64,000 bases of DNA from Pseudoscleropodium purum (taxonomy: Eukaryota; Streptophyta; Bryopsida; Hypnales; Brachytheciaceae), in NCBI GenBank assembly GCA_963969395.1, contig OZ017799.1, positions 14,944,501-15,008,500 of the forward strand, given 5' to 3'. The notes under the pieces are model-generated. The model did no database searches. It was not told the origin of the DNA and saw only the letters and a list, made by a program, of their open reading frames with translations. Positions 37,921-49,606 of the stretch are shown one piece after another. The position numbers and the translations under genes were made by a program. Position 1 is the first letter of the stretch, and each line of letters opens with the position of its first letter.

Positions 37921-40320
37921 TATTACATGCAACAATCGATTGCCTCACACTCCATAATATCACCTACATTTTGAACGGCAAGGTGAAGCGAAGTAACCAC
38001 GTCACTGACCGTCCAGGAGCATTCAGTTATGGTCCAGTCAAATCCAGACTCCAATTTGGACTTTTCCCCAGGCCATTTAAGTTCCCATGAAAAAGCCCCC
38101 ATTACTGTCCTGCACTCCCTGTCTGACAACTGTCAACTCGGCAGGTACCACACCAAGGTAGGTACCACCTACACGACCTACAGTAGTAACCTACCAAGTG
38201 CATTCCAGCGAGCGAGGGAGGGAGCAAACCGAGGACTGAAGGCAAGCCCTGAAACAGTGTAGCTTGAAAGGCTCATGAAGAGTTGACTGTCCCGCCCTCC
38301 TTCCACGACCAAATCCTTGTGGGTGGACACTTCTCAATTGCACTCTGGCTCAATTTCGATCGTCGCAATCACACTTGCAGCTCCGAAAACAGAAATCACG
38401 GGGGCCAATATTGTGAGGGAGCTTGGGGCCAGCCGTGCATGAGCTTCTGCACATTTGAGGAGGACCCGAATGATGTTAGCCAGAGCTTCCGAGATGGTGC
38501 CTGCAATGGCGCCCGCGATGGTGCCCGGGGTGGTGGACAGATTGGTCGAGTAGCAATTCGCCATTAGGGCGAAGTGATGAAGTGAGTGAGCGTGAACGCA
38601 AAGGTTTTGAAATCTTTGGTTTGTTGGTGTTAACGGGCTCGGGGGTTAGAGTTTGCAAGTATTTTAGAATTTCGGTTTCTAGGGTTTGATCGGAGGACAG
38701 AGTATGTTAGCCGTATTTTGAGTTGGAGTGGTTCTTGTAAGCAAATGGGAGAGGCTATTTCAAGGTTGAGATAGAGTGGTGAGTTTCGGGAATGATAGAC
38801 TCGATTTAGGAGAATTGAGGTTGTTGCTTGGGCTATGGCTATGGCTGTGGATGGGAAACGTCGTCGACATGGGAAGGGGCAATAATGCGTCGTAGTAAGC
38901 GAGGAGGAGGCGATGGCGTCTTTTCGACGTTGTTGTATCAGGTATGGCAGTGGTGGTACCGGTAGTCTCTCTCCTCTTCTGAGCTGGCTATGGTGTGTCC
39001 ACTATTGGGATGGATGTTGCAGCGAATTGACGTAATTGTTTCTCTTAGTTGCGCTTCAATGAAGCAAAGGTAAGGCGAAACAGGGACTGCGAAGCTAGCT
39101 GGCATCTGTGACACATAGTCATGGTGTCTACATTTTCATCGGTCGCTTGGATTTCTGTCAGATTTTGCTGTCCTGTTTACTGTACTGCTGCAGCTTTGGG
39201 AAGTAGGAAGTAAGAGGACCGAGCAAGTGCAGTGCCTTTTCCACATGACTGTGTACCGACAACTGTTGGCACTGTGGACCCTGCACTGTAAAGTGCAGCG
39301 GCAGGGAGGGTCTGACATATTTGAAAGTTGATTACATGGCGTTTTTGACCTCTACTTGCTGGACGATTGCTTATACTTTTGCTTTGGAGTTTGGATGATA
39401 TTTAAAATATCTTTTTGTGTGTTTTCGACCACCTCAGATGGAAAAAGGTTCTGCTACTGTATGCTTTGGAGTTTAAATGATTTTTATGATTTTTTTTGTG
39501 TGTTTTCGACTACCTCAGATGGAAAAAAGGTTCTACTACTGTTTGCTTCCCCTGTCCCATGTTCAGAAAGTCGTAAGACTGACACAGTGATGTCTGACTC
39601 AAGTGCTGGAAGGAAGACTGAATTCTCCTGATCGATATGTATGAACATCAAGACCATTCCTCCTTCTGAATTCTTTGCACATTCAACTGAGGTTAACTTA
39701 CATCTGCGAGTATCTATCTCCCACGTGATCTCTTGTGCACGTTTATCTGGGTCGTTACTGCAGTAGGTTGTTGTTCTTCTAGCTTCCTCCACGTACCGAA
39801 GGGGTATTGATTTAGTGGTACATGCTTAAGAGTACTACATCGCTATTTTCATTCGTAGAGACTGATGCGAGCATCTCCTGATGAAATCATTGCAGCCTTT
39901 ATGGAGTGAGGAAGGGCAAATCTGTGGCAAAATATCGATCATTCATAGTTGAAGATGTATTTCGATTGAAGTGTATCGATTGGAGTGTGTATCGTAGTTG
40001 ACCGACGGACCGACTTCTGCTATAGCTTTGCCATGTGCTGCCCTTTCGCTGGATGCTTTGAGATTCATTGATCTTGGTTTCGGTGTTGAGAAGTGGAATC
40101 TTCAGCTTCAGCTTCAGCTTCCTTGGATCTCGGTTTTGGAATTTGGCGACCGGAATCTCGAGCTCTGACATTTCTTCCATCCGTAGCTGAGACTATGATT
40201 GAAGGAAATCTTTTGTTGTGGATGCGTTACTCTGCTGTCGGGGCAGGGGAAATGAAGCCTACACTCTGCTTTATTTCCGAAGGCTTGTGCTGCTGGTTTG
40301 TAACGTAGACAGAAGCAACG
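37921..40320 (+). promoter_or_regulatory. GC-rich upstream region and probable 5' leader of the PSI gene
   Basis: Composition changes from very AT-rich to balanced or GC-rich for about 2.4 kb before the PSI start codon. Several frames (38283-38567 plus, 38334-38564 minus) have no family motif and look like composition artefacts. A spliced 5' leader is plausible, but I cannot place its exons. Close to the gene is a short (CTTCAG)n run at about 40100-40120. Confidence 0.4.
39381..39545 (+). repeat. Tandem duplication of about 82 bp
   Basis: 'gctttggagtt' at 39381 and again at 39463, each followed by 'tgtgtgttttcga', 'acctcagatggaaaaa' and 'ggttct.ctactgt'. The two copies differ at a few positions. 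The unit length is not a multiple of three, so it is unlikely to be coding. Confidence 0.8.
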
Positions 40321-43300
40321 ATGGGGTCTGCGTGTTCACGGATCAGGAGGAAGGCGTCTCATGTCGACGAGAGGGAGCTTTATGAGAATAAAGGTCCTCA
40401 CCCGCCATGGCCCTCACCGAGTAGTGGGCCCGAGCCTAGCACAATAAAACTCTCTCGGAGACCATCCGAAGCTTTGGAGAAGGGGAGGCATGAAGCAGTT
40501 GTAGTACCACCCTCTGCTCGTGCACACAAAATTACTCCATGTTCTTCCGAAGTGAAAGATGTTCAGCCTGCGGTTGTTGATGTCGATGTGGGCTCTGGGG
40601 AATCTGAGGTTGCTGCTTCCACTGAGGAGAACAAAGATGAGAAGAGGCGGCTTTCTAGAATCTTGTCTGGTAGAGCCAGTTCTGTGCGAAGTATGACGTC
40701 TACAGTTGCCAAAAAGGGTGCTTCAAGGGTACGTGCCTTGACTGCTTCCCTCTGTTCGATGCTGTTGCTAGGCCCTGTAAATTGGTGAATTCACAAAATG
40801 TACTCCGAAGCAGCTACGCGTAGTGAACGGGCATGGATTTTGGGAGTAGGTCATTCTGGAGACTTTCTTTTGCCCGATTTCATTTTAGTTTTCGACCAAC
40901 GAATGCAATGTTCTTCACTGATTCTGGTGATTTAAAATTTGGCCCCACCTGGATTATTGATTTTTCATAGTGCGATCAATTGAATTGGTCATTTTTAATT
41001 AATAAATCCTTGGTCCTTTAGGGGTTAATGGAGTATTCTGATTAGTATAGTTGCCTGGTTGTCTGTGGTTAGTCCGTGCTTGTTCAGGAATTAGGGTATA
41101 GCTGAAAGTTTCATAGGCTTATTTCAGTGTTTATATGTGACAGGTCTTGGGTAAGGCTATGGAAGCATTTGACAACCTTGGAAGTTCAGTCGCGAACCGT
41201 ACTGGGGCAACTTTCACAGCAGGGGTCGTTTCGAAAGCAAACAAGATTGGCATTTTGGCATTCGAGGTTGCCAACACAATTGTGAAAGCTTCGAATCTAA
41301 AGCAATCTCTGAGTGAAGAAGAAATGAGACTTTTGAAGGAGGAGACCTTGGGTTCAGACGGTGTTCAGCTCTTGATCTCCACAGATTATAAAGTGCTCAT
41401 GAGTATTGCTGCATCTGACAAGAGGTATGAGTAAATATTTTTTTCAACCCTAGTAAATTGAGGCAGGACTGGCCGAATGCAATGCTATAAATGAAGTATC
41501 TCGGAGAGTCTCAGAAATCCTTCTACTCAGTCTTGAGATTTTAGTTATCGAGCATGTGAGATGGACTGCTCTGCTTTGTGGGGGGCAGGCACGAGCTTAA
41601 AATTTTCGCGGACGAGGTGGTCCGGTTCGGTAACCATTGCCGAGACCCTCAATGGCATCATCTTGACCGGGTTTTCAATCGGTAAGCACGCAGTCTGTAG
41701 TTCAAATATTGTGCATATGTGAGGGCTAAGTGTGCGCTGCCTTGGTTGATTGCAAATTCGATTCCCTGGTTGTCAAGTGTCTGCTTTCCTTACCATTTTT
41801 TTCATCATCCCGGTAGCTTTTAATCTTCGTGTGTTTTTCCTTCCAGCTTGATCACGGAGGGTACTCTTCCACATCAGTCGAAAGAGGAGGCAAATCGTGT
41901 TATGGATGATTTGATGATTCTTGCTCAGAGCACTGCGGTTAGTACATCATTCTCATTGTTTTGGAGCACAATAAGAACTTGGACCTACTACGCAATGACT
42001 GCTCGAGCTTCAATGTATGTTCTTTGACTCAAAATGCCGTTCGACTTGTTCTCAACCTGGGAACAGGAAGCGAATGATAAATAATTCTAGGTCATCGATA
42101 CCTTTTGTCATCGGCAACATTATGTGAATGATACCCAAACGGGCTCCTCATCATTCAAGTACCATGATTATGGTGCAGGAGTTGTACCATGAGCTTCACG
42201 CCTTGGACCGCCTCCAGATAGATCTGAAGCGCAAGCAACAAGAGGAAGAATTCTTTGCTGGGACGGGTTCTCGTGGTTCAATGCCAGGTCAATCTTTTTA
42301 TCTGTCATCCTCTGGTAATAGTTAGAATTTAACATCGTTAATCACTCAGTGATTAGTCATTGTTAACGATCTGAGTGTAGATCGCTGTTACTTTGCAATA
42401 GATTTTGCCTGAACTTTGAAGGACAACAAATGCTGTTTTTAACCTGATTTCCATGGGCTGCTTACTTCTGGGCTAGTTAGGGTTGCACTTAATGATCTCC
42501 TTGACCGATCCTCGCCTTTGTGATCTAAAAAAAGTACTGTGAAATCATACCGAGAGCTGACAATGAATTACATTTGCGACCACGGCTGATCCTTTTCTTG
42601 ATGGTGCATTTTGGCATGCAGAAGAAACTGTGGCTCTTTTGAAGAGTGAAGTCAAGAGCCAGGAGAGACATGTGAAGACTCTTAAGAGGAAATCACTGTG
42701 GGCCAAGGCTTTAGAAGAGGTAACAGTCATGTACTTTGTAACTGCCACTGTTAGAAGTTCATCCCAAGTAAATATCATGGTTTTCTGTATAATTAGTCCG
42801 TTTCAGGGTCTTTTAGACATCATGAAAAGAGTCTTCTCTATTATCTATAGGGAGGTCTCCCTACGGTCACAGTGATCATATGGAGACTTCGGCATGATAC
42901 ATAGAGAGGGCTCTATCTGATACTGTGACTACAAGAAGGCTTTCCCATAAATAATAGAGAAGATTCTTTTTATGATGATGTTTATTAGTTCCTGAGACAA
43001 TCTAATTTTACCGAATGCCTTGTTAAATAGATTCAAAGGCAGTCAAGGGCTATGTAGTGATTATTTTCCTGTTTTAGAAGTTTGCATCCTTTTCTATCCT
43101 ATCAGTTGTTTGTCGTGAAGAAACATAATGTTTACCCAATGAGCTTTGAACCTTTGATTTTTTCAGGTAATGGAACAATTGGTGGACATCGTGTATTATC
43201 TTTACCAAGAAATCCATGACAATTTTGGGCCTGATGGTAAAAATTGATGCTCTTTGGTTTCTGAAACAAATACATTTTCCATCAGTTTTGAGGATTCAAA

Positions 43301-46300
43301 AGCAGGTCTCTGCTAGTTATTACGAAAATCTGTTTAGCTGATATTCATGCAACCAGCCAATATTGAAGACAAATCTAGTGTAGGCAAGGAAGGGATGAAC
43401 CTGAGTCATGTGCGTTTCCATATGGTGCCTTGCAGTATTTCTGGAGGATGCTGAAAATGGATGCAAAAGGAAGTCTGGAAAGCTGGGAACCTCGGGCTTG
43501 GCTCTTCATTATGCGAACATCATCAACCAGATTGACACTTTGGTTTGTTCCCTATAGCATTTCCCCATTTTGGTTTACTCTTCGGTGGTGTGAATTTTCC
43601 ACGCTTTACACACTTGGATTGTCTGATTTTGGCATAAATGAATGAGCTGAGCTTGTAATATTATATTGAGTAGATCCTAAGAGCTTGCTTACATCATAAA
43701 AGGGAATTGTACACTTAGAGGACCTTGAATTATTTGCTAATCTAGGCTTCTTCTGGCCTTATTTTCTTGGTTACATTTGTGAAGTCTTTACGATACTATT
43801 AAAAAATCCACGCCGCTGAGGCATTCTACAAAACCAAGCCGTATTACTATTGACGAGGTTGACGGGGTTTACTTTCAATTTACTAGTAGAAACACAATCC
43901 TCTCCACCTCCTAATTGTAACGCAATTTAACGGAATTTAGAACTATTTGGGGGCAATATTACAAGTTCTGATGGGCTTTATGTTAAACTAGGCTCCACCC
44001 CTACGTTTTTTTGACATTTGCGTGTACAGGTATCGAGACCTAGTTCAGTGCCTGCTCATGCAAGAGACAATCTATACCAAGGGTTGCCCCCAACCATGAA
44101 GATTGCATTGAAAGGTCGCCTGCAGCAAAATTCCAATAAAGATGATGTGAGTCATATTTGTGACTGCGAACCTTACGCAACCTGAACTGGAGCTATTGAA
44201 AATGTTTCAAATTAATAGTGTTTGAAGGATGTTGCAGTGAACATTGAGGAACTTGGGTCTTTCCCTGTAACATCTAAGACTATGGGTTTGTTAAGCGAAA
44301 GAAGAAAGCTTAAATACTACCCACCGTAAGTAATTCTCACTTAAGTATTATGTACATATGGTCATACTTGCTGGCTGTGTAGCTGACAATGGAGGAACTC
44401 AAAAGTGAGCTGTACAAGATCCTGGATTGGATGGTCCCGGTGGCATCGAACACTACCAAGTAAGAATTGCAACAAGTAGGGATTAACATTTTTCGGTTGT
44501 GGAAAATGTAGTCCCCTCATTGATTCCATCAGAAGGACAGTGTTATTAGAGTGGTATCGTAAGATTATTCATTGTATGGGCACTGTTTGTTTCGTGTTAG
44601 TGGTTTGTTGTCAGTAATCTTTGACTGTTAGATATTTCAATTTTAAAGTTATGTGAAATCCCCATTTTAATCTTTTTCATCGAGTGAAGAGGTTCACTGG
44701 CTTATGATGCTGTCGAGATTACTTTCTAACGCGAGATTTCAATGAATTGATTAAAATTGTGCCTTTGGGAATGTGTTTTGTCCTGGAGCTCAGGGCTCAC
44801 CACGGATTTGGATGGGTTGGAGAGTGGGCAAATACTGGGTGAGTATTAATCTCTTGCATTGCATTACATTCAGTTCAACTTGGACTTCCAATTTTCCACA
44901 TTCCTTAACCGCCCCAAAACATTAGAATTAGTTACTAAAATTTCAAAATAGTTAGACGCGTCTTTAGCTAACTAGAAATAGATACTGTGCCCGCACTGCC
45001 AAAGTAGGTCTGGAGCTTCATTACTCCGCAAGTGATGAATAGTACATATACCATCTTTATAAGGGTGGTTGAATGAGCATGTGGTCATCGTCATGTGGAT
45101 CATTCTAGTGTACTACTGTAATTTTGGTTCCATGAATCCAAATTTGGATTCAAATAGCCTGAAAAGAGACTATAAGGTGCCTTCCTACGTTTTTTCCTTG
45201 AAGTTATGTAGGTGTGATGAATCTATGCCCGCCAAAGTTGCGCCAGTTAACAAATTGGTCCTAATTCCCGCTTACTAACTAGCGTTGAAAATACCTTCGT
45301 TTCCGTCATTTAAACTTATCTCCTTGATTATAGCCAAAGAAAGTAATCGTGTCAATGGCTTGGATTGCTAACCGCCCATACCAACCAAGTAGCGGCAGTT
45401 AGCCTACTTATAGTCTATTAATCTGGTAGTTAACTTACTAATCCGGGCACATTATAGGTTAGTTCACTTCCAGCGAGCTGATAAGCCGTGAGGCACTAGC
45501 TAGTTGGCACCACTTGATTGGTGTATCTAACACAAGCCGTGCTAACCGCATCAGTCATCACTTCCTTTTATGGCTTAGGACTTGGGCAACCATGCGTGGG
45601 TGGTGCAGGCATGTAAACCTGAACATAACTTACTTTTGTTCTAGTGTTTCATGCCGAACTCAGCTGGTGATGACATCTTTCTGGTGTCTCAAAGTGATTA
45701 AATCTTTCAGAGGGATGAGATATATACCGTAGCTCACATCTCGAGTCATTAACCCCTGATTGACCAAGAAGCCCGAATCGTGCCTCATGTATTTTTTTTA
45801 GCAGTTTTGAGTAGTTCTTATTAGGGCATTTTTTGGTCAATTTTATTTATTTATTGACCAACGCATGCAATTGTTTTCATGATTCTAATGATATGAAATT
45901 TGGCCCCAAATGAATTATATTTTTCGCAGAATGATCAGTCATCCGTGAGTCCTTGGTCCTATGGGCGTTTTGTGTGCACTACCGGTAGATTCCTACTATT
46001 CATTTTCATGCACGTGGTTGTGTCTCTACCGCTTACTGTGTATGTCTTCCTAACGGCAGGTCATCAGCTGATCGGAAGTCTATGGGATACACAGAACTCA
46101 CGTTATTACAAACATTACACCACGCGAATCAACAGAAAGTGGAGGCCTATATTTTAGAACTCATAGTGGGGCTGCATCATCTGGTCTGCCGGGCAAGGAA
46201 AAACAAGCTCAACAATGGACTGCAACAATTCCCGCACAAGTTACCACAGGTCACAAGGAAACCCACTCAACCGTTCATACCCCCGGAGAGGAACATCTCC

Positions 46301-46816
46301 CCCCCACCCCCTGACATGTTTGCTTCTTCAGCAGGTTTGTCACCTCTTTCTACTCATGTCCCAGCTCCTCCTGTGCCTGTAGTCAATAGTGTGAAGGAGG
46401 ACGAAGCCATTTTGCAAGACGTGGATGTACTAGATAACCCGTCAAGGGCTGAGACGATTATTGAACATAACCCTAAGTCAGGATCGTCAGATGTTGGAGA
46501 TCTACGGCCTGCTGAGAGTGCAGGAGAGGGGGTGGAAGACTCTGGATGCTCCGCTTATCGAACTGCAAAGCATGATGTGGTGGTGAAAGATTCAGGAAAG
46601 GGTTATTGTGCAACACCGTCAGGTCGAAGAATACTTTCCGGGCTTAGTAAGTCTCAAGAGTTCGCCTCCTGTGTGGCCCGGGAGCATGTAATAGGGTTAA
46701 GTAAAAGCAGTAGCCATTCTCCGAGTACAGCACAGAAGCTGGAGCAGCAACGCAGAAACAGTAAGCGTGATATTCCCCTTAGTCATGATACTCATAGATT
46801 GAAAGTAAATTCATAA
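40321..46816 (+). CDS. PSI: PSK SIMULATOR (PSI)-family protein, DUF3475 and DUF668, 12 exons
   Basis: Plant-specific growth-regulator family; Arabidopsis PSI proteins promote growth alongside phytosulfokine signalling. Exons: 40321-40728, 41144-41424, 41589-41681, 41847-41937, 42179-42287, 42622-42719, 43167-43236, 43436-43542, 44030-44146, 44383-44459, 44794-44838, 46060-46816. All are GT-AG with consistent phases, giving 750 aa. The start MGSACS is an N-myristoylation motif (Gly2, Ser6), so plasma-membrane anchoring is likely. DUF3475 lies at about residues 169-230 (NKIGILAFEVANTIVKA). A charged helical region with ELYHELHALDRLQ follows. DUF668 lies at about 395-490 (LGTSGLALHYANIINQ, RDNLYQGLPPTMK). 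Then come HHGFGWVGEWANTG and YTELTLLQTLHHANQQKVEA. The last 200 residues are low-complexity and Pro/Ser-rich. Length is somewhat above the usual family range. It converges on the TRPC4AP gene. One intron carries a candidate cassette exon. Confidence 0.93.
40875..41030 (+). repeat. Intronic repeat copy 1 (PSI intron 1)
   Basis: Shares ordered blocks with 45845-45965: 'gaccaacgaatgcaat' / 'gaccaacgcatgcaat', 'aaatttggcccca', and 'ccttggtcctttagg' / 'ccttggtcctatggg'. The two copies lie in different introns of one gene in the same orientation. Confidence 0.7.
44219..44325 (+). other. Candidate frame-breaking cassette exon in the PSI gene
   Basis: Within the intron 44147-44382 a 107-base segment begins right after a TAG acceptor and ends at CCACC|GTAAGT, a strong donor. 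It is open in the frame continuing from the previous exon (GSFPVTSKTMGLL, ERRKLKYYPP). Because 107 is not a multiple of three, joining it to the next exon reads CCC TGA, an immediate stop. Skipping it gives the intact DUF668 core, so the skipped form is taken as the coding one. Inclusion would truncate the protein inside DUF668. Confidence 0.35.
45845..45965 (+). repeat. Intronic repeat copy 2 (PSI intron 11)
   Basis: Diverged partner of 40875-41030, lying near the 3' end of the 1.2-kb last intron. Both copies precede an acceptor by tens to a few hundred bases. No coding capacity. Confidence 0.7.
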
Positions 46817-47995
46817 TGTAGATGCAATCCTGAATTTGGACACTTTTCAAGTCCTTGTTAGTAATGAGTTTTTCCCTTTTGCGTTTTTGTTTGGCTAACT
46901 TAGTTCTATTAAGCTTGACCTTAGTCGTGGTCAGCATAACATTCTTGGAGGCCAGGCAGAAGGTCCCTCCAGCCAGCGCATTGTAGAAGGAATATCCCTC
47001 GCCTGAATGCCTAGGAAGGGATTGAATTCAAGGTCAAAGAAAGGTCTCTCCAGCCGATAGAAGGAATACTTGGATGCATAGCGAGAGTTGAGTGCAAGAT
47101 TTCAGTGAATGTCAGGTTGCCACATTGGGTGGTGACTCACAAGTCATAAGAAGATTGCTGCACTGGCTGAAAACGAAAATGGATATTGGGTACGTTAGTC
47201 TTTTCAAGAATGTTATGAGTTTGTGAATCATTCTCGTATAACTCATTCATGGACGTTTGGGACTTGAGGAGGACCGTTTTACTTTGTCTAGAAACTCGGT
47301 AGTGAATAATATCTGTAGAAATTAGAGCCCTTGACTCTGTGCCTGGTCTTTGTACCTTTGTAAATAATGTATTCCAGACTTGGGGTACAGAATACAGAGT
47401 TTCTTGATGATCACATCGAAGATATTTGACTGCAATTGAGTAGCCCAGCTCAGACTGATGAAGAGGGTAAGGTACCAGCACTTAAAAGCAACACTTTTTC
47501 TAGTCCCACTACCTCAGGTTGAATGACCAACTTTTTTTATGAGATTATTAGTGAACTCAGAGAAATGCAATCTGATGGGTTTTGTAATTTTTCATCACAT
47601 AGTATTTTATGAATTTTCAAAGTTGAAAACATAGGGTATCCTATGCATAATACTAAATTCACCTTGAATGGGCACCCCTAAAGCACAAAATGTCTCAACT
47701 TTGATTGGTTGTTTTTGAAAAGTTGTGGTTTTGAGTTATAGGAGTGTTAATTCAAGGTCATTTTTTAGGCCTTTCACAAAACAAGATGTCCAAACTAAAG
47801 CTAGAAGGTAGACATTATCTTATTTTGTCCAAGTACTTATAAGAAAGTGCCTTAGATGGTGTAAGGCCCTAGTTTGAAGGAATTTTTGTAAGGTTGCCAA
47901 GGCAATGGAATTCATTATTGTACTCTACATGCTTCTAATCCCCTCAAAGGTTCATAACTATGTTTCAACAAACAACATTCTATACTACCATTTCC

Positions 47996-48609
47996 ATTAG
48001 GAAAAATTTGGACCCTCAAAGTATCCTCTAGAATGGCCTTGGTTGAGGACCTTAATTGGATTTAAATGCATACTTGTCAAGGAAGGAATGACATTTTCCC
48101 CCTATTTCCACCCATCCTTGAAATCATGATGTTTACAAACTTGTATGCTTTTTATTGGACATGGGAAATTAAATACTTCTTGCCATTCAAATCTGAAGTA
48201 CATGAAGGGAATATTTTTTTTTATATAAAAGTCTCAAATTTGGTGCAATTCAGTACTAATGGCTCATGATGTTTGTGCATTAGATACTTCTTTTAATTTG
48301 AGTCTTAAGTACTATAAATGGATTCTTTATTTCAAAAAATTCATGGGTACTTGATCCTCATGATGTTTGCACAATGAAATGCATCTTATTGGACAATAAG
48401 ACATTAAGTACATTTCATCATTCAAGTCCTTGGTATTATAAGTGAAATTCTTATTTTGAATAATTTATAGGTACTTGATGAGATTCACACAAGGTAGTGA
48501 CACAATTATGTACATATTTTTGTACTTAGGCTATCATCTTTAGCCTTCAATAAATAGCTTTGCATGTCAACTTTTGAGGGGCTCTTTGAGGGTCCAAAAT
48601 TTTTCTAAT
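47996..48609. mobile_element. Candidate terminal-inverted-repeat element, about 614 bp
   Basis: The left end is ATTAGGAAAAATTTGGACCC. The right end, reversed, reads ATTAGAAAAATTTTGGACCC, and both continue with CTCAAAG. Inside, 48123-48490 carries degenerate repeats around 'catgatgtttgcaca' and 'aagtactataaatgga'. No coding frame. No clear target duplication. Confidence 0.5.
48123..48490 (+). repeat. Degenerate tandem repeat
   Basis: 'catgatgttt' recurs at about 48125, 48266 and 48359, and the unit 'ttggtattataagtg...tttataggtacttgat' repeats 'agtactataaatgg...catgggtacttgat' about 120 bases earlier. Units are strongly diverged. Confidence 0.45.
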
Positions 48610-49606
48610 ACTCATACAAGGCACAATCATGAGGAAAAAAAAGTTAATTTTAGAATCTAGCTTTAGGATCTTGCCTTGCATTAATAGGACACTATGGAAA
48701 AAATTTCAATAAAATTAATTACATAGATTGCAAGTTTATAGTAGTTGAAGTGAAGAAAAGATAATACATTCAAAAAACTTTAAAAACAATTTCATGGTAG
48801 TAACCCATTGTACTAATTTATTATTAATATATAACCTAAAACAAACCATTTTATTAGAGATAGATTCATACCAAGGGATACCTTAATCTAAAGAGTGATA
48901 AAATAATCCCCCTTTGATGGAAGATTAATATTAGAAAGGCAACATAGGACTATTTTGTCTTTCTGGAAGTTAAGATTTCTCCCATTGGTGTGCATGTAAC
49001 CTAAAGGTAAACCATATTTTATGAAATATTGTTTGCCATGGACATGCTATAGATAGGCCTACAAATATTCTCACTTTGGTGTTTCAAAAGGTGTTAGTGA
49101 GGGTCTTAAGTGACTCAATTCAGGTACACCATTGGATTCACTTCACTTCACTACCATCACCCATAATACCATAATATCAAGTGCAAACATACCTTTACGA
49201 AGTAATGCTCCTGAAAAATGCATATTTTAAATCTTGCCATTTTGATGATGCAGAACATTTGAAGTGTCAGATGGGCAAACCTTTGAAAATTCATAACTTA
49301 CAAGTGCAAGTTAGAGTAGTAATTGAAATAAGTGGTTTGATTACAGAGCTTGGGAACACTCACCTTATGCAAGTACTGAAATTTTCTCAAAGATGTTCAC
49401 ATCGTCACATAGTGCTCGTTCTAGATAAAGTTAGTACCATATTCTTTAACCCAGTTCCCAACGTACAGAAACTTCTTTGACTCCAGAGTACTGTTCTAGC
49501 TGATGTTTCACCATAATTGAACTATAATTAGCGTATTAACAAGCACACGGTAATACAAATAATACACAATTGATACTCATTGGAGCATGCCGGAGAGCGT
49601 TCCTGG

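Larger units (their letters stand above)
46817..49606. other. Space between the convergent PSI and TRPC4AP genes
   Basis: 46817-47500 keeps the balanced composition of the PSI gene and probably includes its 3' untranslated region. The 114-codon minus frame at 47137-47481 has no family motif. From 47.5 kb the DNA is AT-rich with repeats. No clear AATAAA signal could be tied to either gene. Confidence 0.4.

Noticed and set aside
38283..38567. Frames on both strands in the GC-rich region before the PSI gene
   Set aside because: No family motif, no splice partners, low-complexity Gly/Ala runs.
47137..47481. 114-codon minus frame just after the PSI gene
   Set aside because: No recognisable motif. 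It lies where the PSI 3' untranslated region is expected.
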